From Bacteroidetes bacterium GWF2_41_31 (GTDB lineage Bacteria > Bacteroidota > Bacteroidia > Bacteroidales > F082), in contig MEOL01000017.1 in NCBI GenBank assembly GCA_001769215.1, forward strand, positions 1 through 64,000: 64,000 bases of DNA, written 5' to 3'. This document shows, piece after piece, positions 1-9,372 of the stretch (positions are counted from its first letter, which is position 1; the number at the start of each line of letters is the position of its first letter). The notes below the pieces were generated by a model. That model was not told where the DNA came from. It ran no database searches and worked only from the letters and a program-made list of their open reading frames with translations. Position numbers and translations under genes: made by a program.

Positions 1-377
1 AAAAGCACTTTTTTTATTCATAACCTTTGATTTGAATCAAAGCTAATATTTATAAGGGATACAGAGGTTTCCAGCCTGAATTTTGTCTATTAAGCCTTGG
101 ATTAATATTATTGGTTACCAAATAATCAATTGATGTTAAAAATTCTATCCATTTATCAAAACTATTATTTTAAGTACGTAGTTAGTTGGAATTCCACCGA
201 CTAACCCATTTTGCTGAGTAGGATTTGACGGCTTAGTTTTATTGAAAAAAACTTAGTACATGACAAAAGTTATAAATACCGGAATATCAATATTTTATGC
301 TAATAACTTGATAATAGCTATTAACATAAAAAGTATATAAAATACAGGTCAGTATTTTAGATGAAATACAACCACGT
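1..377. other. AT-rich stretch without a gene
   Basis: I see no supported gene, RNA or clear promoter here. The stretch is AT-rich and leads into a transposase fragment, so it may be part of the same decayed mobile-element scar. Confidence 0.4.
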
Positions 378-656
378 ATGTCACTAAGATATATGAACAC
401 CAGTACTGAGAGTAAAAATACCATTTTAGTCTCAACTTTGTCAGAAATTTTCGATAGTAGTATGAATTTAGCCCGAATAAAGTTCTTTGGTCTATTCATT
501 ACTGCCTTGTGCAAAGTCCAGACCGTTTGTTTTGAGAAGATTGCCACAGGTTTTGATAATGAAGTAAGAGTTGATTCTTCCTTAAGAAGGATACAGCGTT
601 TTATGTCGGAATATTTGCTCGACATAAATCCGGTAGCTCGTTCGGTGCTTCGTTGA
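378..656 (+). pseudogene. N-terminal fragment of an IS4-type transposase
   Basis: The 92 residues match the usual start of Bacteroidota IS4-type transposases: a stretch containing LARIKFFGLFITALCKVQTV, then DSSLRRIQRFM and a final region that in intact enzymes leads to the catalytic DDE core. The frame stops after 92 residues, so the DDE domain is absent and the product cannot transpose. The full-length family is roughly 350-400 residues. I see no terminal inverted repeats. It sits 80 bp before a gene that has lost its 5' half, so both are probably remnants of one rearrangement. The family call rests on remembered family sequence. Confidence 0.65.
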
Positions 657-735
657 CAGGAAATTAGGGTTTTTAAAGGCAGTTATTGTAGGACGTTAAT
701 CGGGTAACTCCCGCCCTGCGTGTATTTGCGAGACG

Positions 736-1257
736 TTGTTTTTGAAATATCCTGACTGGTTGGGGATGGATGCCGGGATTTTTCAGGAAGTTTTCAAAAA
801 CACAAGAATTGTTCATTCGGTGGAGGAAACCAGGATTCTGGCCCGGAACAAACAACCGCACATCGTGATCGCGGGAAGCGGCATGATGAATGGCGGACGT
901 ATTTTAGAATACCTGGAATTGCAGCTGGGCAATCCACAGGCCACCTTTATCCTGCCCGGATACCAGGCCGAAGGTACCCGCGGACGTACCCTGGCCGAGG
1001 GAGGGAAATCAATTAAACTTCGCGGAAAGTTTTTCTTTGTAAAAGCTAACATTGAGCACATCACCACCATGTCGTCGCATGCCGACCAAAGCGAGATTTT
1101 AGATTGGTTGAGCCACATTGATCGTGCCCCGCAGGAGGTTTTTATTATACATGGTGAAAAATCCTCTTCGGAAGGACTGAAGAAAAAGCTGGAGGAAGTG
1201 TATCAATGGAAATGTGCCATTCCTGTTTTAAATGAAATAGTTGCTTTGGATCTTTAA
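736..1257 (+). pseudogene. 3' half of a beta-CASP metallo-beta-lactamase RNase gene
   Basis: This encodes only the C-terminal half of the bacterial beta-CASP/metallo-beta-lactamase RNA-processing nuclease family. Visible family features are IAGSGMMNGGRI, then GYQAEGTRGRTL, the SSHADQ motif that helps complete the zinc site, and the late FIIHGE motif. The N-terminal lactamase domain with the HxHxDH zinc motif is missing; an intact protein is about 450 residues and only about 173 codons remain. The first usable codon of the open frame is a TTG at 736 and the frame is closed by a stop at 697-699, so no proper start exists. Loss of the 5' part next to a transposase fragment argues for deletion by a mobile element. 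Confidence 0.75.
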
Positions 1258-1259
1258 CA

Positions 1260-1298
1260 CGGCAGGAAACCTTTTCACCCCTTTAAGAATTCCTGCCG
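1260..1298. terminator. Hairpin between convergent genes
   Basis: CGGCAGGAA (1260-1268) pairs perfectly with TTCCTGCCG (1290-1298) across a 21-base loop, followed by TTT. It lies between the convergent ends of the RNase remnant and the T9SS cargo gene and could end transcription from either side. Confidence 0.5.
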
Positions 1299-1313
1299 TT
1301 TGGACAAGAAAAC

Positions 1314-3713
1314 TCAATGATTAACAATAAGTTTACCCGCAATTTCATCTCTGTCAATCAGTAACCTGTAAAAATACATCCCATTGGGGATGTCTGCTGA
1401 ATGAAAATGAACGGTTTGCTGTCCGGGAGGTTGGGTTGTATTTACCAGTTTTTTTTCAACCTGACCCGTTATATTATAAATGGTTAGTTGTACCTCCGCA
1501 TTTTGAGATAGTTTGTATTTGAACGTGCTGAATTCTGAGCAAGGGTTAGGATAATTACTGAATTGATATTTTGTTATAAATCCATGTTCATCAATGCCAT
1601 GAAGGAACATACCATGTTGAATGGAATTGACCTCCCAGGTGACAAACAGCGGTCGGGCATTTTTAAATCCTTGTTTTAAATAGTATGCTGAGGAGTCTGT
1701 GGTTTTCATCAGATAGGCCATGGTATTATAGCTTAAAACGTTGGAGGTGTCTTCGGGCACAACAGGTGCAGGGTTGTTATAGGTTAATTCGAAATCGTGC
1801 TGCATTTCGGTCGTTTGTTCCCTGTCGAACTGCAATTCGACTTCGTACCCGGCACTTAAGTGAAAGATAGAGGCTTCTAAATCAATACCAAGCGTAATGG
1901 ATCTGGAGTTTTCTGTGGATTTTGTTGAAAGCGTATCAAACTGAATGGATTGCGTTTGAGTTACACCCCCTCCGATATCTTCCAGCAATTCTGTTTGGAT
2001 CAGGGTTTGCACTCCTGGAAAATAGGAAACATTTCTGCCGGAATAGGAATAGATTTCATTTAACCTCGGCGATTTGCTAAAAAGCTCGAAGCTTTCTGTA
2101 ACAGGTTTAAGTTGTGGAGATGTAAAGTTGAAAAGGAAGAGGTTATGATGACAATTGATCATCGTATCGCCATTAAAATCAAGAAGGTGCCATTGAGATC
2201 GTTCCAGGGAAGGTGCTACATAAAAACTCACCATCAATCCGCTGGAATCTGCGGCCGCAAGAGGAGGTTTTATCTCGGTAACAACAGAAACTGAAGTTTC
2301 ATCGGTGTTGCTGTTGCTATGTTGCATGGCCCTTTTAAATCCACCTGAAACAGGCCCGAAACCACCACTTGCTTCAATGGATTTGGTGTAGGTGGTGCTG
2401 GAGGTAACCGTTTGATCACTTTGCTGTCCATACAAAAAGGAAGAAGGGGGATAGAGCCCACTATTCCAAAGGTCCGTAATGGTATGCCCATTTAGCACAA
2501 AAGGAGGAGGCCCTTCCACTACAGCGATTAATTCCCACAAGTCGTCCATTACGCTTTGAGGCGCAATTTCTGTAACACTGCCTTTCAAATCAAGCAAATC
2601 CGACTCCCACTGTAGTACTTGTACATCCGCTTCCCAATCGTCATTATAAAGCACGTACATGTATTTTCTGATTTGCTTGGTATTGCCATCTGGTACATAG
2701 TACTCCATAAGAGTCGGTGTCATGGGAATAGGCATAGTCCATTGATCAAAATCTTCCCATCCCCCTGATTCCCCGGTGGTCAGGTCAAATTCGTTCCTCG
2801 ACATTTTAATGTTTTCATAGTCTTTTATCCCCATTCCTATAGTACTATATACTGTCTGCATCATATATCGCTTAGTCCATCCACCTTTTAAAGTACCTTG
2901 CATTAACGAAACCTCAAAGGCTGAATTATCACCGGATGTGTTAGCAGAACTTGGTATTTTATGATGAAAAAGGAATTTGTCCCCAATGCCATCATAAAAA
3001 ACCAGTTCATTTTGTGTGTCGGATATTTTATCACTTGGATATACTAACATAATGCGTTGTTTATTATCCGGGGTGTCGTAGGTGCACGCCGCCACATTTC
3101 CATACGAAACAAGCGGTACTCCGGTTGAGTCGAGCATGGTTATCGGTGTGTCGGAGAGCCAATGTATTTTGTCATCATTAGGAATGGAAACTCCCTTTAT
3201 ATACTGAATATGCTTGCTGGTCTTTTCAGCAAAAAACAGGTATAAGGTATCGTTGGCCGCCACCGAAGACATCTTCAGCTGGTAGTTCGGGGAAATGTGC
3301 AGTTCTGATGCTTGTTGCACATCGTGGTGGCTGTTGGTGTTGATTCGGGAATAATACAAACAGCCATCCGGGCTGGGATTCACATCGTTGAAATAAAAAA
3401 CATACAGTTTTTGATTAAAAACCACGGTATTGAGTTTGAGCCAATGCCAATTCGGAACTTCGGCATCAAAACTGGTAAATGCATTCAGGTCATCAATATG
3501 TCCATCACTATCAATCGGCATGGGCGTGTAATAAACATAATGAGGACCCATAATGAATAACCATGCTTTTCCATCATAATACTCTGTGGAAAAACACTGG
3601 GAATCGTATAAGTCTTTCAGATTAAATGTGTATTTGCTGTAGTTTGATTTTTCCTGGGCTATACTGGTAAAGGATGCCAGAATAAGAACGAAGATAAGCG
3701 CTTTTGATTTCAT
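1314..3713 (-). CDS. T9SS cargo protein with two Ser/Thr-rich hairpin-like regions
   Basis: A 799-residue secreted protein with a signal peptide (cleavage near SIAQ at about 19) and a C-terminal type A T9SS sorting domain beginning near a YPNPCSEF motif (about residue 725). The N-terminal 400 residues contain repeated short strands with aromatic residues, compatible with a beta-propeller. Two later stretches, about 440-500 and 600-675, are rich in alternating Ser/Thr and hydrophobic residues with glycine turns, a pattern seen in beta-barrel pore-forming proteins of the aerolysin/ETX-MTX2 type; that comparison is an inference. No enzymatic motif was recognised. It is monocistronic, with a 660-bp gap upstream. 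Confidence 0.7.
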   Translation of the reverse strand: MKSKALIFVLILASFTSIAQEKSNYSKYTFNLKDLYDSQCFSTEYYDGKAWLFIMGPHYVYYTPMPIDSDGHIDDLNAFTSFDAEVPNWHWLKLNTVVFNQKLYVFYFNDVNPSPDGCLYYSRINTNSHHDVQQASELHISPNYQLKMSSVAANDTLYLFFAEKTSKHIQYIKGVSIPNDDKIHWLSDTPITMLDSTGVPLVSYGNVAACTYDTPDNKQRIMLVYPSDKISDTQNELVFYDGIGDKFLFHHKIPSSANTSGDNSAFEVSLMQGTLKGGWTKRYMMQTVYSTIGMGIKDYENIKMSRNEFDLTTGESGGWEDFDQWTMPIPMTPTLMEYYVPDGNTKQIRKYMYVLYNDDWEADVQVLQWESDLLDLKGSVTEIAPQSVMDDLWELIAVVEGPPPFVLNGHTITDLWNSGLYPPSSFLYGQQSDQTVTSSTTYTKSIEASGGFGPVSGGFKRAMQHSNSNTDETSVSVVTEIKPPLAAADSSGLMVSFYVAPSLERSQWHLLDFNGDTMINCHHNLFLFNFTSPQLKPVTESFELFSKSPRLNEIYSYSGRNVSYFPGVQTLIQTELLEDIGGGVTQTQSIQFDTLSTKSTENSRSITLGIDLEASIFHLSAGYEVELQFDREQTTEMQHDFELTYNNPAPVVPEDTSNVLSYNTMAYLMKTTDSSAYYLKQGFKNARPLFVTWEVNSIQHGMFLHGIDEHGFITKYQFSNYPNPCSEFSTFKYKLSQNAEVQLTIYNITGQVEKKLVNTTQPPGQQTVHFHSADIPNGMYFYRLLIDRDEIAGKLIVNH

Positions 3714-4375
3714 TTTAACCTCCTGTATATAAAGATATTACTAGTGTCAAATCAAAATGTATAGCAAATATAATATGAAAAAATTATTTTTTGAAAAAAA
3801 AGTCATTTTTATGATTAAGAAAAAACGCATAAAAATATCTTTTGTGGAACTAATTAGCTTACAAATTTGCGATATGCAATAAGACTAGGGTAAACGTATG
3901 ATAATAAATGCTCAAGTGATGTAAAATGTTTAAATTAATAAGTTTAAACTGCTAAGGCTGACCGTACCCGGAAAAATGCCTACATCGAACGATTCCTCTT
4001 TTCATAATACAAGGGTAAAGGTGGGTTAACATGCCTCTGATACCATTTGATGTATTATTCACATAATCAATGTAAAAAATTGACGGTGGATTGATTGCTT
4101 TTCCCTTTTTGTTCCTTTTCTCAAACCCTTTTTCCTTGTTGTTTAAAATACTGATACAAAAATTAGCTCTTTATTTCTTGTTAATTACTGGCTTAATCTG
4201 TTAAAACACCAGGTTTTATTGGGGTTTGGTGCTGGTTTATGTCGGTGATAACTCTCAGTATTGAAATGAATTAAACATTTGGAATCTAACAAAATATTTG
4301 TGATATTAGCACTGTTAATTCATTAACAATTAAATATTTTGTAAAGACTGTTTTATTTATTAAAATCCATCAAGT
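3714..4375. other. AT-rich intergenic region
   Basis: About 660 bp between divergent genes. No open frame, RNA or clear repeat was seen. It must hold the promoters of the cargo gene on the minus strand and the symporter operon on the plus strand, but I could not place a convincing TAnnTTTG box. Confidence 0.4.
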
Positions 4376-5128
4376 ATGAGCGATGATTACAATGGCTATC
4401 ACATTAGCTTTTTTCGACCAACAACGCCCAGAGCCAAGGCCAATAGAAATATTGTTATTTGGCTGGCTTCAATTTGGGCAGTTTCAATCTTCGGATTTCA
4501 AATCCTTCTTCTCGTTTTGGAAAAACCAACGCCTGAACCTGCTTATCTGACTTTTCAAAGTGTTTGGGAGGATGTGGAAGACAACTCTGCTGACAAGGTT
4601 GAATTACAGGAGTTTGGTAAGTCTGCTCTTTCTGTTTTGGGAAAGATCGCGATTTCGGATAAAGAAAAAGCTACTTTGGAAAACGCATTGAGCTGGTCAA
4701 TTTATCAGCTTACGCCTGATTCGTTGAGATCGGCATTGATAGCCAGGGTACAGGGATTTGAAAAAATAAAGGCAGAAATCGTAAATATATCAAATCCGGA
4801 TTATGTTTCAGCCCGAAATGCGCTTTCAAAAGAGTTAAGCCCTGTTTTAGTGCTTGTCTCCAATGATGTGAGAAGAAATATTCTCCCTCTGGCTTTGCGC
4901 AGCTCCTCTATGAAAGTGCTCACCGACGACACCAAGGTGAGCCTTCCTGCCATAATGGAAAAATACTTGATTCATAACCAGTCCGTCTTAACCGATACCA
5001 GGTTTTTAGGTTTTCCATTTCATTATTTCTATACCGCCGTATTTCTTCTGATACTTTTTGTAGGCCTTTGCTGGGTTTACTGTGTATTGGTCGATAGACT
5101 CGACGAAAGACTCAAAACTGTAGAATAG
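4376..5128 (+). CDS. Symporter small subunit, DUF4212-like with a large insert
   Basis: A 250-residue membrane protein with one helix near residues 26-48 and another near 212-238, ending in a VDRLDERL tail. The two ends resemble DUF4212, the small (about 80-90 residue) two-helix partner of VC_2705-type sodium:solute symporters: the second half carries a GFPFHYFYT motif and a final RLD. What is unusual is about 160 residues between the helices, predicted to lie outside the membrane, helical and with no recognised domain. The symporter gene follows 25 bp downstream, which is the standard DUF4212 neighbourhood and the best support for the call. It could instead be an unrelated two-helix protein. 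Confidence 0.6.
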   Translation: MSDDYNGYHISFFRPTTPRAKANRNIVIWLASIWAVSIFGFQILLLVLEKPTPEPAYLTFQSVWEDVEDNSADKVELQEFGKSALSVLGKIAISDKEKATLENALSWSIYQLTPDSLRSALIARVQGFEKIKAEIVNISNPDYVSARNALSKELSPVLVLVSNDVRRNILPLALRSSSMKVLTDDTKVSLPAIMEKYLIHNQSVLTDTRFLGFPFHYFYTAVFLLILFVGLCWVYCVLVDRLDERLKTVE

Positions 5129-5153
5129 TGATAAAAAAATAAATCTGAAAACA

Positions 5154-6824
5154 ATGAAAAAAATATTATTCCCAATATTATTGGTAGTTCTTCCAATGCT
5201 TTCGCAAGCGGCTACCGCTGCTACTCAACTTGATACCGGTTTTAAAATAGGTCCGGCGATCATACTTATATCCATGTTAGTTCTCTTTGTACTCGTAGGT
5301 TTTCTCTTCAGAGCAAGGGATACAGCCGATTTCTATGTCGCTGGCAATGGTATTTCCAGGGTTGGATCGGGTATGGCTATAGCCTCTAACTGGATGAGTG
5401 CAGCCTCTTTTCTTGGAATGGCGGCCCTAATGTATGGCACGGGATACCACGGTCTGGCTTATGTTGTTGGTTGGACCGGCGGCTATGTTCTTTTATTAAT
5501 CCTCATGGCAGGTCAGATCAGAAAGTACGGCAAGTACACTGCCGCCGACTTTATTGGCGACCGGTATTATTCACAAGCCTTACGAACAGTGGGCGCTATC
5601 ATTGCCATTCTAATCTCTATTTCTTATTGTGTCGGGCAATTTGGCGGCATCGGACTCATGTTTAGCTGGATACTTGGTGTTGAGTATAATGTCGCTGTAC
5701 TGATTGGCGGTTCGGTGGTACTGGCCTACACGCTCATATCAGGAATGTTAGGTGTGACTAAAAATATGCAGATCCAGTATGTTATTATAATTGTCTCTTT
5801 TCTCATTCCACTTTTTATACTAACCTATAAATTCGACTATTTCTGGATGTTGCCACAGATTGGATACGGATCGCTGGTTTCGGATATTGTTGCCGGGATA
5901 CCGCTAAACGAAACACATCAATTGGTGAATTCCTTGGGACAGGATTTTGCCGTTGTTCCTTCGCCTGAATATGCTATGCCGTGGGATTCGGCCAGTGGAC
6001 AAACTTTTTTCCAGTGGATTGCTATTGCCTTTTCATTAATGATTGGAACAGCAGGCTTGCCTCACGTAATTCAACGCTTTTATGTGGTGCCTAAATCGCA
6101 TGATGCCCGATGGTCGGTTGTTTGGGGTCTGTTTTTTATCTGCATTTTGTATTGGAGTGCCCCTGCCTATGCGGCTTTTGGTAAAATACTATCAGCCAGT
6201 CCGGAAGTTGGAAAGCTGGCCAAAGATGCTATTGTTGTATATACCGCACAGCTTGGGAACCTAAATCCTTTGATTGTCGGTTTGTTAGCCGCAGGGGGCG
6301 TTTCCGCAGCATTTTCAACGGTTTCAGGATTGTTAGTTGCCGGAGCTTCTGCTTTTTCGCACGACATCTATGTGAAAGTAATTAATCCTCAAGCTTCCCC
6401 TTCGAGGCAGTTGCTCTTTGCTCGCCTGGCTACCATTTTAATGTCAATTATTGTGGGTGTGATTGCTTTGCTAAAATTGGCTTTAATTGGGCAGTTGGTT
6501 GCTGTAGCATTTTCATTGGCTGGATGCACCATTTTTCCTCTGTTTTTGCTCGGGATATGGTGGAGTGGTTCAAACAAACAGGGAGCTATTGCCGGATTAA
6601 TTGCCGGAGGTCTGGTGTCGGTAATTGCCCTCACTTACTTTATTGCTGAAAAATATGGTATCGCATTGCCTGCACATGACTTTATCAGCTATTGGCTGGG
6701 AGCCTGGTATTTTGCCTGGTTAGGTGCTCCTCTTGCCCTCGTTGTCAATATTGTGGTATCGAATATGACCCCTGCAACTCCAATCGAAATAAGAAAATTC
6801 CTGATCGAAAGAGTACATACCTAA
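5154..6824 (+). CDS. Sodium:solute symporter, VC_2705/acetate-permease-like
   Basis: A 556-residue transporter of the sodium:solute symporter (SSS) family, with about 13 hydrophobic helices. Family features include DTADFYVAGNGISRVGSGMA near 60-80, ASNWMSAASFLGMA after it, GQIRKYGKYTAADFIGDRY, and AAGGVSAAFSTVSGLLVAGA near 380. This subgroup (VC_2705, related to ActP) is thought to take up small carboxylates with Na+, but the substrate cannot be read here. The N-terminus looks like a cleavable signal (ending near SQAATA). It follows its likely small subunit and overlaps the next gene by one base, so the operon order is small subunit, symporter, TPR protein, porin. Confidence 0.85.
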   Translation: MKKILFPILLVVLPMLSQAATAATQLDTGFKIGPAIILISMLVLFVLVGFLFRARDTADFYVAGNGISRVGSGMAIASNWMSAASFLGMAALMYGTGYHGLAYVVGWTGGYVLLLILMAGQIRKYGKYTAADFIGDRYYSQALRTVGAIIAILISISYCVGQFGGIGLMFSWILGVEYNVAVLIGGSVVLAYTLISGMLGVTKNMQIQYVIIIVSFLIPLFILTYKFDYFWMLPQIGYGSLVSDIVAGIPLNETHQLVNSLGQDFAVVPSPEYAMPWDSASGQTFFQWIAIAFSLMIGTAGLPHVIQRFYVVPKSHDARWSVVWGLFFICILYWSAPAYAAFGKILSASPEVGKLAKDAIVVYTAQLGNLNPLIVGLLAAGGVSAAFSTVSGLLVAGASAFSHDIYVKVINPQASPSRQLLFARLATILMSIIVGVIALLKLALIGQLVAVAFSLAGCTIFPLFLLGIWWSGSNKQGAIAGLIAGGLVSVIALTYFIAEKYGIALPAHDFISYWLGAWYFAWLGAPLALVVNIVVSNMTPATPIEIRKFLIERVHT

Positions 6825-7588
6825 TGATGCTATTTAAAAATAAGTCAACCAGAGCGCTCGTTATCATTATTAGCGCTCTGGTATTGTTTACACTGCTTAT
6901 CGCACATTTTGTTTATAAAAATATAAACGAATCTGTGGATCCCCGAATTGTTAAAGCACGTTCCCTTTACGAGGGCTACAACGAACTCGCTCAGCGCAAT
7001 GCTATTGATTCCATTTACTTGTTAATGGACGAAATCGAGGTCATTTACAATTCATTCGATCACTACCGGAATTCCTATGAGGTGGGCGTTTTGTATAACA
7101 ATCGGGCCGCAACTTACCTGACCGTTGCATTGTTCACAGATTCAACCCTAATGAGTAAGAAAATGAAAGACTCACTGGTTAATTTGTCGGAAATCGCAGC
7201 CAGAAAAAGCATCCAAATCTATGAAGACTGGTTATCCAAATACCAGGATAAATCGTTTGAAGAGATTGACCAAATCGCTTCCGCTGATTTTTATATAGGT
7301 CTGGAAATGTATAATAAAGAACAACAGTCGCGTTTTTTTAAGAGAAGAATCAAAGAAATTGAAACGGCACAATCAGAAACACGGCGGCGACTTTCTGTGA
7401 GCTACACCAATCTGGGCATGGTTTACCGACATCGCCTCGATTATGAGGCAGCGGCTAAGTGCTATAAAAAGGCCATCCACCTTTGGGATAAAAACCTGAC
7501 CGCAGAAAACAACCTCAATATTTTGTTTAACAAACCTGTACGTGAAAGAAATTTCATCCAAAAAATGTTTCCTTCAACACGAAAATAA
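6824..7588 (+). CDS. Membrane-anchored TPR protein in the symporter operon
   Basis: The start is placed at ATG 6824, overlapping the last base of the symporter stop codon; a second in-frame ATG follows at 6827. The 254-residue product has one N-terminal transmembrane helix (about residues 12-34) and a mostly helical outer domain. The last third fits tetratricopeptide repeats, for example NLGMVYRHRLDYEAAAKCYK. TPR domains bind other proteins, so it may link the symporter and the outer-membrane porin, but this is inference from gene order. Open reading extends further 5' but would overlap the symporter gene by 130 bp. Confidence 0.65.
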   Translation: MMLFKNKSTRALVIIISALVLFTLLIAHFVYKNINESVDPRIVKARSLYEGYNELAQRNAIDSIYLLMDEIEVIYNSFDHYRNSYEVGVLYNNRAATYLTVALFTDSTLMSKKMKDSLVNLSEIAARKSIQIYEDWLSKYQDKSFEEIDQIASADFYIGLEMYNKEQQSRFFKRRIKEIETAQSETRRRLSVSYTNLGMVYRHRLDYEAAAKCYKKAIHLWDKNLTAENNLNILFNKPVRERNFIQKMFPSTRK

Positions 7589-7604
7589 TATTGAAAACTA
7601 AATA

Positions 7605-8906
7605 ATGAAAAAACACATGAATAAATCGCTGCTTATTTTACCGGCTTTACTGTTTCTTGGTGGTATTAACATCCATGCACAGGAAACGGAAAACAAATTT
7701 TCTGTTAAATTATCCGGATTTGTAAAAAATGATTTCTTTTTCGACTCAAGAGAAACGGTTGCAGTCCGGGAGGGTCATTTTTTGCTGTGGCCAACCGCTG
7801 AATCAATGGATGTAAATGGCCATGATATCAATGCAAAATCTAATTTCAATTTTCTTGCAATTCAGTCAAGGTTGAATGTGGCGGCAACAGGTCCCGATGC
7901 TTTTGGTGCAAAGACTTTGGCCGTAATAGAGGCCGATTTTTTTGGTCAGGCCAACGACAACATCAATTTATTCAGGCTCAGACTTGCCTTTATCAAACTC
8001 AACTGGAAGAGTACCGAACTGCTCACCGGCCAAAATTGGAATCCACTGTTTGTTACCGGTTGCTTTCCGGGAACCGTTTCTTTCAACACAGGGACCCCTT
8101 TTCAATCTTTTGCCCGCAATCCTCAGATCAGGATAACCCAACATTTCGGAGGACTTCAATTGATAGTGGCAGCACTGGCACAACGCGATTTTACCTCTCG
8201 TGGCCCTGACCCTGCCAATAATGCAGCAATCATGGTAAGTTCTGAGTTTTTAAGAAACTCAAATGTGCCTGATCTGCATTTTCAAATGCATTATCATGTT
8301 AAAGACGCTGAGTCAAATACCGATTTGCTCATGGGTGCTGGTGTGGCCTATAAAACCATTGTCCCACGGTTGTACTCCGTGGTCGGGACTCAAAAATATC
8401 AAGTCGACGAAAAAGTTGGCGGACTTACATCCATGGCTTTTGCCAGACTGAAACTAAAAGCAGTTACCATTAAGTTGCAGGGTCGTTATGGTGAAAACAA
8501 TACTGACCTGCTTGCCGTGAGCGGTTTTGCTGTTAAGTCGGTTGAAGATTCGCTCACCGGTAAGCAGTCGTATACACCATTAAAAGGCACGACCCTTTGG
8601 GGAGAGATACATACGAATGGTCAAAGTATACAGTTTGGTATTTTTGCCGGATACCATAAAAATCAGGGCACAAAAGAAGAAATGTCGAGTGCTGCCAATA
8701 TGATCTATGGCCTTGGAAATAACATCGAATCCATGTACAGAATTTCGCCAAGGGTGATTTTCTTTTCTAATAAACTCGAGTTTGCATGTGAGCTGGAATA
8801 CACCTCTGCAAATTATGGCAGTGACTATGATGTGCACTATAAGCCAGCCACTACCAGCACCACTGCCAATATGCGGGTGTTACTGAGTGCCAGGTACAAT
8901 TTTTAA
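7605..8906 (+). CDS. Outer-membrane porin-like beta-barrel
   Basis: A 433-residue protein with a signal peptide (cleavage near IHAQ at about 26), many alternating strands and a C-terminal phenylalanine (SARYNF), as is usual for outer-membrane barrels. The body has a porin-like layout, with KLSGFVKNDFFFDSRE near the mature start and LTGQNWNPLF further on, resembling the DcaP-like porins. It is the last gene of the symporter operon (17 bp after the TPR gene) and probably lets the symporter's substrate cross the outer membrane. The substrate is unknown. Confidence 0.75.
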   Translation: MKKHMNKSLLILPALLFLGGINIHAQETENKFSVKLSGFVKNDFFFDSRETVAVREGHFLLWPTAESMDVNGHDINAKSNFNFLAIQSRLNVAATGPDAFGAKTLAVIEADFFGQANDNINLFRLRLAFIKLNWKSTELLTGQNWNPLFVTGCFPGTVSFNTGTPFQSFARNPQIRITQHFGGLQLIVAALAQRDFTSRGPDPANNAAIMVSSEFLRNSNVPDLHFQMHYHVKDAESNTDLLMGAGVAYKTIVPRLYSVVGTQKYQVDEKVGGLTSMAFARLKLKAVTIKLQGRYGENNTDLLAVSGFAVKSVEDSLTGKQSYTPLKGTTLWGEIHTNGQSIQFGIFAGYHKNQGTKEEMSSAANMIYGLGNNIESMYRISPRVIFFSNKLEFACELEYTSANYGSDYDVHYKPATTSTTANMRVLLSARYNF

Positions 8907-8911
8907 TCCGG

Positions 8912-8928
8912 GCACCCTATGAGGGTGC
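8912..8928 (+). terminator. Short hairpin after the porin gene
   Basis: GCACCCT (8912-8918) pairs with AGGGTGC (8922-8928) 6 bp after the porin stop. There is no T-tract after it, so termination is doubtful. Confidence 0.3.
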
Positions 8929-8940
8929 TATAGAGACGCC

Positions 8941-9186
8941 ATGGTAAATTTGAAAAGAACAGATTGGGTGAATTATTATTCCGGCCTGGGAATTAATGTA
9001 AACCCATTTTATGGTATTGAAGATTTGCCTTTTACAAATGGAACTGTTTTGTGTGCCGGTGTCAGGATAAAGCCTATTCAAAAACACAAGAATTTGCAGG
9101 TGGCATTTGAACTGTCACCTTATTTCAATAAGTATTTTGATGGCGGAATGGTCAGAACTTTATTGGGAATATCCTATAATTTATAG
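8941..9186 (+). pseudogene. Possible 3' remnant of an outer-membrane barrel gene
   Basis: An 81-residue frame without a signal peptide whose sequence looks like the final strands of a small outer-membrane barrel: LQVAFELSPYFNKYF and a closing LLGISYNL with a hydrophobic C-terminus. A real outer-membrane protein would need a signal peptide and more strands, so this is more likely a 3' leftover than a functional gene. It could also be chance. Confidence 0.35.
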
Positions 9187-9299
9187 AAGCAAATGGGTTA
9201 AAACCAGTCTGCATGCATTTACTTTATAGCGGATTTTTTCCGGTTTTATCCGAAGTTAAGTCCTGTCGCAATTTCCCCAACATTTGTCATGATTGCACA

Positions 9300-9330
9300 T
9301 TGACTTTTTCTCCCTGCTGTAGTATGTTTG
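9300..9330 (+). promoter_or_regulatory. Bacteroidota-type promoter of the SRPBCC gene
   Basis: TTG at 9300-9302, 20 bp, then TATGTTTG at 9323-9330, a full TAnnTTTG -7 box with standard spacing. Transcription would start near 9337, about 36 bp before the chosen ATG at 9373. Confidence 0.55.
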
Positions 9331-9372
9331 TATCCTACAAAAAAACTAATTACCAACTTTAATATTACTGCC

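Noticed and set aside
287-625. Open frame on the minus strand opposite the transposase fragment
   Set aside because: It overlaps the better-supported transposase reading and has no family-like features.
6692-6823. Longer 5' extension of the TPR gene
   Set aside because: It would overlap the symporter gene by 130 bp; ATG at 6824 gives a normal one-base overlap and starts just before the transmembrane helix.
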